Assembly (NCBI GenBank): GCA_030600725.1
Contig: JAUVLN010000170.1
Location: forward strand, 1 to 5,446
DNA: 5,446 nucleotides
Reading direction: 5' to 3'
DNA from: Thermoplasmatota archaeon
GTDB lineage: Archaea > Thermoplasmatota > Penumbrarchaeia > Penumbrarchaeales > Penumbrarchaeaceae
Shown: piece after piece, positions 1 to 5,446 of the stretch
Layout of the letters: each line of letters begins with the position of its first letter
How positions within the stretch are numbered: position 1 is the stretch's first letter
Program-made: the position numbers and the translations under genes
Notes under the pieces: model-generated
What the model saw: only the letters and a program-made list of their open reading frames with translations
What the model was told of the DNA's origin: nothing
Database searches by the model: none

Positions 1-149
1 GGGTTCCTGCAGGAGTAGACGATGAAATCCACCCTGTCCTTCAGCCTCTCCATCAGATTGGAGAAGTACGTGGAGGAGCCCCCTTGTCGGGGCAGGTAAA
101 CCGGTGCGCCGATCAGCACCTGCGGCCTCTTGCTCTTCTTCCTAGCCAT
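1..149 (-). CDS. Probable glycosyltransferase, N-terminal fragment (GT-B, GT4-like)
   Basis: Only the first 49 complete codons are inside the window; the gene runs leftward off the edge. It starts at ATG (147-149 on the complement). After a lysine/arginine-rich opening (MARKKSKRPQ) comes a hydrophobic strand VLIGAPVYLP, then RQGGSSTYFSNLMERL, then a second strand VDFIVYS. A first beta strand, a double-glycine turn and a helix of the type Y-x-x-N-L-x-x-x-L is the usual opening of GT-B glycosyltransferases of the GT4 kind, where this loop lies at the acceptor-side cleft. No signal peptide or membrane helix is visible, so a cytoplasmic enzyme of surface glycan or protein glycosylation is likely. 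The catalytic C-terminal half, with the nucleotide-sugar site, is not in the window, so donor and acceptor cannot be named. It is divergent from the DUF835/STAND unit and shares the intergenic control region. The family call is moderate and rests on about 50 residues. Confidence 0.55.
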   Translation of the reverse strand, partial: MARKKSKRPQVLIGAPVYLPRQGGSSTYFSNLMERLKDRVDFIVYSCRN

Positions 150-166
150 CTGATGTTCCCCAAAAC

Positions 167-179
167 GGGTCCGGGACCC
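167..179. repeat. Perfect 6-1-6 palindrome in the glycosyltransferase leader
   Basis: GGGTCC, one base, GGACCC form a perfect inverted repeat 18-30 bases before the glycosyltransferase start codon. On the leftward strand it is followed immediately by GTTTTGGGG, so the transcript could form a short GC hairpin followed by four U residues. It may be a small operator lying over the transcription start, a leader hairpin, or chance. No known regulator site is recognised. Confidence 0.35.
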
Positions 180-207
180 TTTCGATTTTACGAAGTTGAG
201 TTCTGTA

Positions 208-256
208 TCCCAACTTTGACAGATATAATATGATCCGAACGAAGTCAATGTTGGGA
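208..256. repeat. Inverted repeat with 13-base arms, likely operator
   Basis: The left arm TCCCAACTTTGAC (208-220) and the right arm GTCAATGTTGGGA (244-256) are reverse complements at 12 of 13 positions, separated by 23 bases that contain a TATA-like sequence. Arm centres are 36 bases apart, between three and four helical turns, which suits two bound dimers or one large oligomer better than a single small dimer. A weaker half-site (CGAAGTTGAG, 191-200) flanks it. Spacer length and position between divergent genes argue for a protein-binding site rather than an RNA hairpin. The cognate regulator is unknown. Confidence 0.6.
223..230 (-). promoter_or_regulatory. Candidate TATA box for the leftward glycosyltransferase gene
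   Basis: Read leftward this is TATTATAT, the most AT-rich element upstream of the glycosyltransferase. Archaeal transcription normally starts about 25 bases downstream of the box, here near 200, giving a leader of about 50 bases. The element is close to symmetric and could also act rightward (ATATAATA). It lies in the spacer between the arms of the 208-256 inverted repeat, so a protein bound to both arms would cover it. A weaker alternative (GTAAAATC, near 186-193) would give a leader of only about 13 bases. Confidence 0.4.
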
Positions 257-260
257 GAGG

Positions 261-302
261 CCTCACTTTGAGACTCATCTGTACTCATATGCCAAAGTTA
301 GG
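261..302. repeat. Second, degenerate inverted repeat of the same half-site, beside the TATA box
   Basis: CCTCACTTTGAG (261-272) and GCCAAAGTTAGG (291-302) match as inverted copies at 9 of 12 positions, with an 18-base spacer. Each also matches the corresponding arm of the 208-256 repeat at 9 of 12 positions, so the region carries four half-sites in alternating orientation. The last half-site ends 3 bases before the TATATAA box, over the place where TFB contacts the BRE. A protein bound there could compete with TFB or recruit it. Confidence 0.45.
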
Positions 303-305
303 CTG

Positions 306-312
306 TATATAA
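306..312 (+). promoter_or_regulatory. TATA box for the DUF835/STAND operon
   Basis: TATATAA in the context GGCTGTATATAAGG is a near-canonical archaeal TATA element. Transcription would begin about 25 bases downstream, near 332-336, giving a leader of about 70 bases before the chosen GTG start at 405. This start site rules out the long in-frame extension that begins at a TTG at 318. A second, weaker AT-rich element (TATAAGTT, 350-357) could serve an alternative start near 378. Confidence 0.6.
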
Positions 313-391
313 GGTGTTTGGTCGTTCCTCTCCATGGTCTTCCAGACAGTATAAGTTATTTACACAATAGAGCATTCGTCCATTCATCAGC

Positions 392-399
392 GAGGGTGA
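392..399 (+). promoter_or_regulatory. Ribosome binding site that decides the DUF835 gene start
   Basis: GAGGGTGA closely resembles the archaeal Shine-Dalgarno GGAGGTGA and ends 5 bases before the in-frame GTG at 405. No comparable element precedes the alternatives: TTG 318 lies upstream of the predicted transcription start, GTG 396 lies within the motif, and ATG 432 would remove half of the membrane helix. Confidence 0.55.
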
Positions 400-404
400 A
401 AAGA

Positions 405-1067
405 GTGATCGATGGCAGGCTGATCATATTGATGTCCGTTCTTGGTATACTCATAGTCCTGATATGGTGGGCATACCGGCTCAGCACCTTCAGGAAGAAG
501 AGGAGGAAGATAGATCTCCTATCCGAGGACATCGGAAAGATGTATGCCGACGGCGTCAAGAATGCCCACGCTCAGAGCAGGCCCGGACCGGAGATCCCGG
601 AGGGAAACCTGCTGGTTCTGTTCCATCATGGGAACCGGTCCCCCTGGAAGAGGACCTTCAACAGGGCCCTGAAGGAAAAGGGGCACGGAATGGTCGTATC
701 CACCTCAAATCCGGAGGAGGTGAGATCACAGTACAAGGGCGATATACGGATCGTGTGGCTCAACAGGTCCACCGCAGTAAAAGCCCGACGTTCTGTCGTT
801 GTGGTGAATCCCACAAACCTGTCCGGGGTCATCAACGAGGTGGACACCTTCTTCGTGGAAGGGAAACGGAAGGGCGTGATACTTCTGGACGGGTTCGAGG
901 ACATACTCAGGTCCAACGACGCCTCGAGGGTCATCAGGTTCCTCAATGCGATGAGGGACAGATGCGTGGGGAACGACCTGTCGCTGATCGCCCCCCTCAG
1001 CTACAAGGCGGTCCCGCAGAGGGTCAGGAGCCAGATAGAGGAGTCCTTCGATACGGTGGTTATATGA
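405..1067 (+). CDS. Membrane-anchored DUF835-like domain protein
   Basis: A 220-residue protein from GTG 405, chosen for its ribosome binding site. Residues 6-24 form one strongly hydrophobic helix (LIILMSVLGILIVLIWWAY), followed at once by a basic cluster (RLSTFRKKRRK), so by the positive-inside rule the rest faces the cytoplasm. After a linker, residues about 66-218 resemble the archaeal DUF835 domain: a first strand NLLVLFHH, a helix, HGMVVST followed by SNPEEVRSQY, the strand IRIVWLN, VVVVNPTNLSGVINEVDTFF, and the hallmark GVILLDGFEDILRSND followed by RVIRFLNAMRD. The biochemical activity of DUF835 is unknown; the family often appears in archaeal membrane or sensory proteins, and I assign no enzyme activity. 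Its stop codon overlaps the start of the STAND gene (ATGA, 1064-1067), so the two are probably translationally coupled and work together, the first as a membrane tether or partner. Domain call is good; role is inference. Confidence 0.75.
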   Translation: MIDGRLIILMSVLGILIVLIWWAYRLSTFRKKRRKIDLLSEDIGKMYADGVKNAHAQSRPGPEIPEGNLLVLFHHGNRSPWKRTFNRALKEKGHGMVVSTSNPEEVRSQYKGDIRIVWLNRSTAVKARRSVVVVNPTNLSGVINEVDTFFVEGKRKGVILLDGFEDILRSNDASRVIRFLNAMRDRCVGNDLSLIAPLSYKAVPQRVRSQIEESFDTVVI

Positions 1068-3664
1068 ATGTGTTCGATGCCCATGGGGACACCAGGCTTC
1101 CAAGAAAACTGACCGTTGAGAGGAAGATCCTCCTCCACCTCTTCAACTATCAATCCATGGAGATGGAGTTCGAGGTCCCGCAGGCGGTAGTGCAGGACGG
1201 TATCGCCGCGGCGGTCAATATCAGAAGGGACAACATCCCCAGGACCATCAAGAAGCTGAAGGAGGAGGACCTGATATACGATGTCCTCAAGAGGATCAAG
1301 GGAATGCCCAGGAAGAGGAAGGCATATTTCCTCACAGAGATGGGAGAGCGTTCGGTGGAGGAGATCCTGGGCTCGTTCAGGTCCAGATCGATCTACCTGC
1401 AGCTGGGGGACGGAGGTGTCCGGCAGATATACCTGGAGGAGGTCTCTGATTACCTGAAGGTGAATATTTCCCTTCTTGAGATATACAACCTCCTTGACGA
1501 TGACGGGAGGCTCCGGGAGAATGGAGTGAGATCATACCTATCGGGGAGATCCGATCCTTCAATTGGATATCAGAGGGGAAACTTCGTCTCCTTCCTGCAG
1601 GACGTACCCATGCCCAAGAGGTTCTGCGGGAGGGCCCAGGAGCTGGGCGTGATCGATAAGTGGGTCCGCGGTGAGGGGTCCTCCGTGATGTCCGTAACCG
1701 GCATCGCGGGGATCGGGAAGACGACGCTTGCAGCCAAGGCGGCCACGGACCTGGAGGACCGGGCCCATATCTTCTGGTACAGGTTCCACAGGTGGGATTC
1801 GGTCCGCAATGTCCTGTATTCCATCTCCCGATTCCTGGAGGAGATGGGAAGAAGCGGGTTCAGGTCCTACCTGGATAACACACAGCGTCTCGACATGAAG
1901 GACCTGTATCCGATCCTCGAGGGGAACCTGATGGAGGGCCCCATCCTGATGGTGTTCGACGATTTCCAGAGGGCGGCGGATGACATCGTGCAGCTCTTCG
2001 TCCTCCTGAAGGACATGCTACCCGCGACCTCCGGCATCAAGATAATGGTTGTGGGAAGGCAGGTGTTCCCCTTCTACGACCGGTCTGACGTGGTGGTCAA
2101 GGGTATGGTTCAGGAGCTCTTTCTGGAGGGATTGGACGAGGAGAGCTGCCGCTCCCTTATGAAAGTCAAGGACCTGAACGATGAGCTGTTCAAGAAGGTG
2201 TACCTGATAACCAAGGGGCACCCGCTCTTCGTTCAGCTCGTAACCACAGGTCAGGAGCTGCGGGACCAGAAGGATATCAAGCGGTATATCTACGAGGAGA
2301 TCTTCAAGAAGCTGGAGGAGAAGGAGAGCCTGTTCCTCCAGATAGCATCCGTCTTCAGATACCCTGTACCCTCCGCCGCTTTCTTCATGGAGGAGGGCCT
2401 CGATTTCACCCTTCTCGACCGCCTCGTGGAGAAGAACCTCCTGCAGGAGATCTCCTACGACGAGTACGAGGCCCACGATCTGATCAAGGAGTTCTTCTAC
2501 AACCGGCTCACGCCCAAACAGAGGACCGGATACCACATGAGGGCCTCGGAGCATTACATGGAGGTGGGTACCAACCGCTCCACGGTGGAGGCGATGTACC
2601 ATCTGACCATGGGCGGGGAACCGGTCAAGGCCCTCAAGCTGGCAGCCACATACGGTGACCTGGTGATATCCAAGGGATATACGGAACAGTTCGCATCCGT
2701 CCTGGACCTTCTGAACAGGGAGGTTTCCGAGAAGAAGAACGATTACCTTGCGATGACGAGGCTCCTCACCGGAAGGGTCCAGATGATCATGGGCCACTGG
2801 GACCGGGCCCTCTCGGAGCTCAAGAGGGCCTCCGCCATCGCGGAGGCCGAGAACAGGCCCGATATCGGGGTAATGGCCAATCTCAACATCGGTGTGATAG
2901 AATCCAGGCGGGGGAACAGGGATGGGGCCGAGAAGAGGCTCAAGAGGGGGTTGAAGATGGCGAGGAAGCTCAGCGACAGGGAGAAGATCTCCAGTGCGCT
3001 TCAGGCCATCGGTGAGCTGTACTCCATCAGCGGTGAGTTCGATCAGGCCAAGAGGTACATGTCCGAATCACTGGAGATCGCCACCGACCTGGGGCTGCCC
3101 TCCCTGCAGGCCGCCTCCTTCACGGGACTGGGGATCATCTACACCAACCAGGACCAGCACAAGAAGGCCATAGGCCAGTTCGAGAGGGCGATAGCGGCCC
3201 TGGAGGTGACCGAGGACCTGCTGATGCTCTCCCGGGTCAAGATAAGCCTTGGAACCGTACTGGCAACCGTTGGAGACCACGACGAGGCGGTGACCAATTT
3301 CGAGGATTCCATAGAGATATGCTCCGGTACGGGCGATATCAGGCAGCTCGGTTACTCGATGGCCGGCGCGGCCCATGTGTATATAATGAAGAGGGATCTC
3401 GAGACTGCAAGGGAGTATCTCGATGAGGCCCTCTCCATCTTCGATCAGCTTGGGGAGAAGGTCAAGCTGGCCTCGATAAGGGTGGACTACGGGAGGATGT
3501 TCATACACGGGGGGGATCCGGAGAAGGGCAAGCGGGAGTTCGAACGATCGCTTGAACTGATAGATGAGATCGGGTCGTCTTACCACAGGAAGAGGATAGC
3601 CGGGGAGATCCGCGAGTTCCTCAGGTCCTGCGGTCACCACAAGGAAGCGGCCCGGTACAGGTGA
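1064..3664 (+). CDS. Winged-helix / STAND NTPase / TPR signal-transduction protein
   Basis: An 866-residue cytoplasmic protein starting at the ATG that overlaps the previous stop; GGTGGT (1055-1060) is a nearby ribosome binding site. Residues about 15-105 look like a winged helix of MarR-like type: LTVERKILLHLF, a recognition-helix candidate NIPRTIKKLKEEDLI, then a basic wing GMPRKRKAYFLTEMG. Residues 110-180 are unassigned. The STAND ATPase begins at the FCGRAQEL motif (187-194), with Walker A GIAGIGKTT (213-221, Lys219), Walker B ILMVFDD (294-300), a sensor-like Arg332 in VVGRQ, and the GHP of the GxP motif (385-387). A second winged helix (about 422-482) ends in AHDLIKEFF, matching the MHD motif (His471, Asp472) that contacts ADP in NB-ARC switches. 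Residues 567-866 are TPRs. STAND proteins are held off by ADP and oligomerise with ATP once the sensor repeats bind a ligand. The layout resembles MalT/AfsR-type regulators with the DNA-binding end at the N-terminus. It could instead be a defence or protein-scaffold STAND; no nuclease, protease or TIR effector is present. Confidence 0.85.
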   Translation: MNVFDAHGDTRLPRKLTVERKILLHLFNYQSMEMEFEVPQAVVQDGIAAAVNIRRDNIPRTIKKLKEEDLIYDVLKRIKGMPRKRKAYFLTEMGERSVEEILGSFRSRSIYLQLGDGGVRQIYLEEVSDYLKVNISLLEIYNLLDDDGRLRENGVRSYLSGRSDPSIGYQRGNFVSFLQDVPMPKRFCGRAQELGVIDKWVRGEGSSVMSVTGIAGIGKTTLAAKAATDLEDRAHIFWYRFHRWDSVRNVLYSISRFLEEMGRSGFRSYLDNTQRLDMKDLYPILEGNLMEGPILMVFDDFQRAADDIVQLFVLLKDMLPATSGIKIMVVGRQVFPFYDRSDVVVKGMVQELFLEGLDEESCRSLMKVKDLNDELFKKVYLITKGHPLFVQLVTTGQELRDQKDIKRYIYEEIFKKLEEKESLFLQIASVFRYPVPSAAFFMEEGLDFTLLDRLVEKNLLQEISYDEYEAHDLIKEFFYNRLTPKQRTGYHMRASEHYMEVGTNRSTVEAMYHLTMGGEPVKALKLAATYGDLVISKGYTEQFASVLDLLNREVSEKKNDYLAMTRLLTGRVQMIMGHWDRALSELKRASAIAEAENRPDIGVMANLNIGVIESRRGNRDGAEKRLKRGLKMARKLSDREKISSALQAIGELYSISGEFDQAKRYMSESLEIATDLGLPSLQAASFTGLGIIYTNQDQHKKAIGQFERAIAALEVTEDLLMLSRVKISLGTVLATVGDHDEAVTNFEDSIEICSGTGDIRQLGYSMAGAAHVYIMKRDLETAREYLDEALSIFDQLGEKVKLASIRVDYGRMFIHGGDPEKGKREFERSLELIDEIGSSYHRKRIAGEIREFLRSCGHHKEAARYR
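2762..3661 (+). repeat. Coding array of about eight TPR units with a strict 40-residue period
   Basis: Residues 567-866 of the STAND protein contain units starting near 567, 607, 647, 687, 727, 767, 807 and a final partial one near 847. Signature positions recur at exactly 40 residues without insertions: Gly at 570, 610, 650, 690, 730 and 810 (Ala at 770); small Ala/Gly at 582, 622, 662, 702, 742, 782, 822 and 862; and Gly at 577, 617, 657, 737, 817 and 857. Forty rather than 34 residues is typical of the TPR variant in signalling STAND proteins. The DNA itself is not repetitive, so the array is old and diverged. It is the probable ligand- or partner-binding surface. Confidence 0.8.
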
Positions 3665-3673
3665 TCGATCCCC

Positions 3674-4939
3674 TTATCCGAACATATTGTTGGATGCGAC
3701 CTCATCCACCTCGGCCGCCCTTCTTTTGAGCTTCTCAAGCGCCGATTCGAAGTCGGCGGCCGTTATCCTATTGCGCCTGTTCCTCATGGCGAACATCCCC
3801 GCCTCCATGCAGAGGTTTCTGATGTCCGCGCCCGTGAACCCTTCGGTTCTCGGGATGAGCCTATCGATGTCCACGTCCCTGGCGAGTTTCAGTTCGTGCA
3901 TGTGTATCCGGAGGATCTTCCTCCGTCCCTCGTCGTTTGGTATCGGGACCTCGATGATCCTGTCGAACCTGCCCGGTCTCATCAGGGCCTCGTCCAGTAT
4001 GTCCTTCCTGTTCGTGGCCGCGATGATGCCGATATCCTCCAGCGTGTTGAAGCCGTCCATCTCCGCAAGGAGCTGCATCAGCGTCCTCTGTACCTCCCGG
4101 TCCCCCGTGGTGTCCATCCCCAGCCTCTTTGCCCCGATCGCGTCTATCTCATCGATGAATATTATCGCGGGCCTTTTTTCCCGCGCAAGCTGGAACAGCT
4201 CCCTGACCAGCCTCCCTCCCTCCCCTATGAACTTCTGTACGAGCTCCGATCCCACCAACCTGATAAAGGAACATTTTGCGGCATTGGCCACCGCTTTGGC
4301 AATGAGGGTTTTTCCCGTGCCCGGCGGCCCGACAAGCAGTATGCCGTTTGGCGGATGTATTCCCAATCGGGTGAAGCTATTTGGGTCCACTATTGGCAGC
4401 TCAACGGTCTCCTTGACCTCAATGATAACGTCATCAAGGCCGCCGATGTCGTCGTATGTCGTGTCCGGCTTCAAGATGATCTCCGACCCTATGATTATGG
4501 GGTCCTTGCCTGTGGATAGCGCCCTCATCACAACCAGATTGTTCCTGTCCAGGCCCACTCTTGCACCCATGTCAAGCTCATCCGTCTTCAGACTGCTTGA
4601 CACCGTGGTTATGAATATCTGTCCGTTCCCGTTCTTGACGATGACCTCCTCACCGTCGAGTACCTCTACGACCTCACCGACAAGAAGGGGGGGTTTCATC
4701 AGCTCCTCCAGCTGTTTCTTGAGCCTCTTTCGATCCCTGCGGAGCATGTTGATCTCGTCATAGGTGCCTGTGAGCTCCCTCTTGAATGCTTCCCTCTCAA
4801 GGTTCGAGGAGTATTCAACGGATCTGATCTGACCCTTCAGGATCTTGATCTCCTCCTCCAGTCCCTCAAACTCCATTGTCCTGTGATCGTTGATCCCTAT
4901 CGAATCGATAGCCTTCCCCCTTTTCTCGGTCTCCGTCAT
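3674..4939 (-). CDS. pan: Proteasome-activating nucleotidase (PAN)
   Basis: A 421-residue AAA ATPase, close to the usual 400-430 of archaeal PAN, the hexameric unfoldase that feeds the 20S proteasome. Residues about 23-81 form the N-terminal coiled coil, followed by PPLLVG (83-88) at the coiled-coil/OB junction, whose proline is known in PAN to set alternating cis/trans subunits. The OB domain is about 85-155. The ATPase has TYDDIGGLDD (161-170), Walker A GPPGTGKT (204-211), pore loop KFIGEG (236-241), Walker B IIFIDEID (259-266), sensor-1 AATN (Asn310) and arginine fingers Arg321 and Arg324 in RPGRFDR. The C-terminus is NNMFG: the gate-opening HbYX tail has Phe in place of Tyr. Start ATG is 4937-4939; Met22 is an alternative that would keep the whole coiled coil. 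It is convergent with the STAND gene, with 9 bases between stop codons. Very similar Rpt-like or ARC-type AAA proteins are the only alternative, and the coiled coil, OB and pore loop favour PAN. Confidence 0.93.
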   Translation of the reverse strand: MTETEKRGKAIDSIGINDHRTMEFEGLEEEIKILKGQIRSVEYSSNLEREAFKRELTGTYDEINMLRRDRKRLKKQLEELMKPPLLVGEVVEVLDGEEVIVKNGNGQIFITTVSSSLKTDELDMGARVGLDRNNLVVMRALSTGKDPIIIGSEIILKPDTTYDDIGGLDDVIIEVKETVELPIVDPNSFTRLGIHPPNGILLVGPPGTGKTLIAKAVANAAKCSFIRLVGSELVQKFIGEGGRLVRELFQLAREKRPAIIFIDEIDAIGAKRLGMDTTGDREVQRTLMQLLAEMDGFNTLEDIGIIAATNRKDILDEALMRPGRFDRIIEVPIPNDEGRRKILRIHMHELKLARDVDIDRLIPRTEGFTGADIRNLCMEAGMFAMRNRRNRITAADFESALEKLKRRAAEVDEVASNNMFG

Positions 4940-4978
4940 TGGATATCAACATCCTGCCGCGGTTAATGTAGCGGCCCA

Positions 4979-4986
4979 TTAAATAA
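4979..4986 (-). promoter_or_regulatory. Candidate TATA box for pan
   Basis: Read leftward this is TTATTTAA, preceded by the purine-rich CGAAGGG as a possible BRE. Transcription would start about 25 bases on, near 4957, giving a leader of under 20 bases that contains AGGATGTTGAT, a loose Shine-Dalgarno match. This suggests pan can be transcribed independently of the M29 peptidase gene that ends 66 bases upstream, although read-through is also possible. Confidence 0.5.
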
Positions 4987-5005
4987 CCCTTCGAGGAAAA
5001 TGTGG

Positions 5006-5446
5006 TCAAATGAGAAGTTCGCCGTCCCTCATAATGGTCCTATCCTCATCGTCGATCTTCACGATGATCGTGGGTGATCTGATCAATCCGTCCAGGTGTA
5101 TCAGGGCCTTCGCATCGTCATCGTAGTTCGCACCGATCGCTATGTGGCATGTCGAGTAGACCTTTTCATCCTCCAACATGTTGCCGATGATCTCCGCCTT
5201 GCGGTTGAGGCCTATCCCCAGCTCACCCAGGTTCCTGCAGTTCATGAGGTACTGTTTTTCCAGGTCCCTGGGAAGCTTACCTTCTTCCACCCATTTGAGC
5301 GTCCTCTCCTCCGCCTTGATGATGGTCTCCTCAAGGGACTTTGCCTCATCTCCTCCTTCGATCTCCTTTACAAATCCATTCTTGACGCGGCATATTATGG
5401 GGTGTTTGATGATGATGATCCCGCTGTCGGAGGCTATCGAGCCATC
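5006..5446 (-). CDS. M29-family metallopeptidase (AmpS/aminopeptidase T-like), C-terminal part
   Basis: The last 146 codons of a leftward gene whose start lies beyond the right edge; the reading frame is open to position 5446, so the internal GTG at 5290 is not the start. Fragment residue 1 is the codon at 5446. It shows the closing landmarks of COG2309/M29 aminopeptidases: DGSIASDSGIIII (1-13), PI then VKNGFVKEIEGGDEAKSL (21-38), GELGIGLN (74-81), the LEDEK block (91-95), CHIAIGAN (100-107) and IHLDG (116-120), ending with SPTIIV. Family knowledge places two metal ions on Glu, His and Asp side chains in these blocks; here Glu75, Glu92 or Glu94, His101, His117 and Asp119 are the likely ligands. 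The stretch between CHIAIG and HLD is short and lacks the glycine-rich loop common in bacterial members. The expected role is cytoplasmic release of N-terminal amino acids from peptides. Some COG2309 relatives are ring-cleaving dioxygenases, so the activity is not certain. Confidence 0.75.
   Translation of the reverse strand, partial: DGSIASDSGIIIIKHPIICRVKNGFVKEIEGGDEAKSLEETIIKAEERTLKWVEEGKLPRDLEKQYLMNCRNLGELGIGLNRKAEIIGNMLEDEKVYSTCHIAIGANYDDDAKALIHLDGLIRSPTIIVKIDDEDRTIMRDGELLI

Noticed and set aside
318..404. N-terminal extension of the DUF835 protein from TTG 318
   Set aside because: It begins upstream of the transcription start predicted from the TATA box at 306-312, has no ribosome binding site, and adds polar sequence before the membrane helix.
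464..1063. In-frame upstream extension of the STAND gene, adding about 200 residues before the ATG at 1064
   Set aside because: The extension overlaps the whole DUF835 gene in another frame and reads as low-complexity Glu/Arg/Gly/Pro sequence without a domain. The ATG at 1064 has a ribosome binding site and the protein becomes domain-like right after it.
2018..2797. Open frame of 259 codons antisense to the STAND gene
   Set aside because: Leu/Val/Gly/His-rich shadow translation opposite an intact ATPase; no start signals or domain.
1064..3664. Antiviral STAND (Avs-type) defence protein
   Set aside because: No nuclease, protease, TIR or membrane effector domain is fused to the ATPase; the N-terminus looks DNA-binding, so a regulator is the simpler reading, though a defence role is not excluded.
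4168..4176. T-tract (GCCTTTTTTCCC) as a terminator for the rightward operon
   Set aside because: It lies about 500 bases inside pan on the opposite strand and encodes conserved residues just before the Walker B region (Arg-Glu-Lys-Arg); no independent evidence for termination.
3687..4763. Long open frame of 358 codons antisense to pan
   Set aside because: It is a serine-rich shadow of the conserved PAN reading frame with no recognisable domain.

Overview
The window looks archaeal. It encodes a proteasome-activating nucleotidase (PAN), a membrane-anchored DUF835-type protein (a domain known mainly from Euryarchaeota such as Thermococci and Thermoplasmata-like lineages), TATA-type promoters, and an Arg/Ile codon usage dominated by AGG and ATA/ATC. 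A moderate-GC member or relative of the Thermoplasmatota is my best guess; the lineage is inference, not shown directly. There are no rRNA, tRNA, CRISPR or insertion-sequence features.

Layout. At the left edge is the first ~50 codons of a leftward gene that looks like a GT-B glycosyltransferase. An AT-richer divergent intergenic region of about 255 bases follows (150-404). It holds two imperfect inverted repeats built from one shared half-site (consensus near CCCAACTTTGAC), a separate short palindrome, and TATA-like boxes for both directions. Rightward from it runs a tight two-gene unit: a 220-residue protein with one N-terminal membrane helix and a cytoplasmic DUF835-like domain, then, through an ATGA start/stop overlap, an 866-residue protein with an N-terminal winged-helix region, a STAND (NB-ARC/MalT-like) NTPase core and an array of about eight TPRs.

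This unit ends 9 bases from the stop codon of the convergent, leftward PAN gene, the regulatory ATPase of the archaeal 20S proteasome. PAN appears to have its own TATA box and starts 66 bases downstream of another leftward gene, the C-terminal part of an M29-family (AmpS/aminopeptidase T-like) metallopeptidase that runs off the right edge.

How the genes may work together. PAN (unfolding for the proteasome) and the M29 peptidase (possible peptide trimming) could belong to protein turnover, though this rests on proximity only. The DUF835/STAND pair looks like a signal-transduction module: a membrane-tethered protein of unknown biochemistry translationally coupled to a large ATP-dependent switch with a DNA-binding-type N-terminus. 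The repeated half-sites beside its promoter suggest control by a dimeric regulator, possibly the STAND protein itself. This module and its operator array are the most interesting part of the window.
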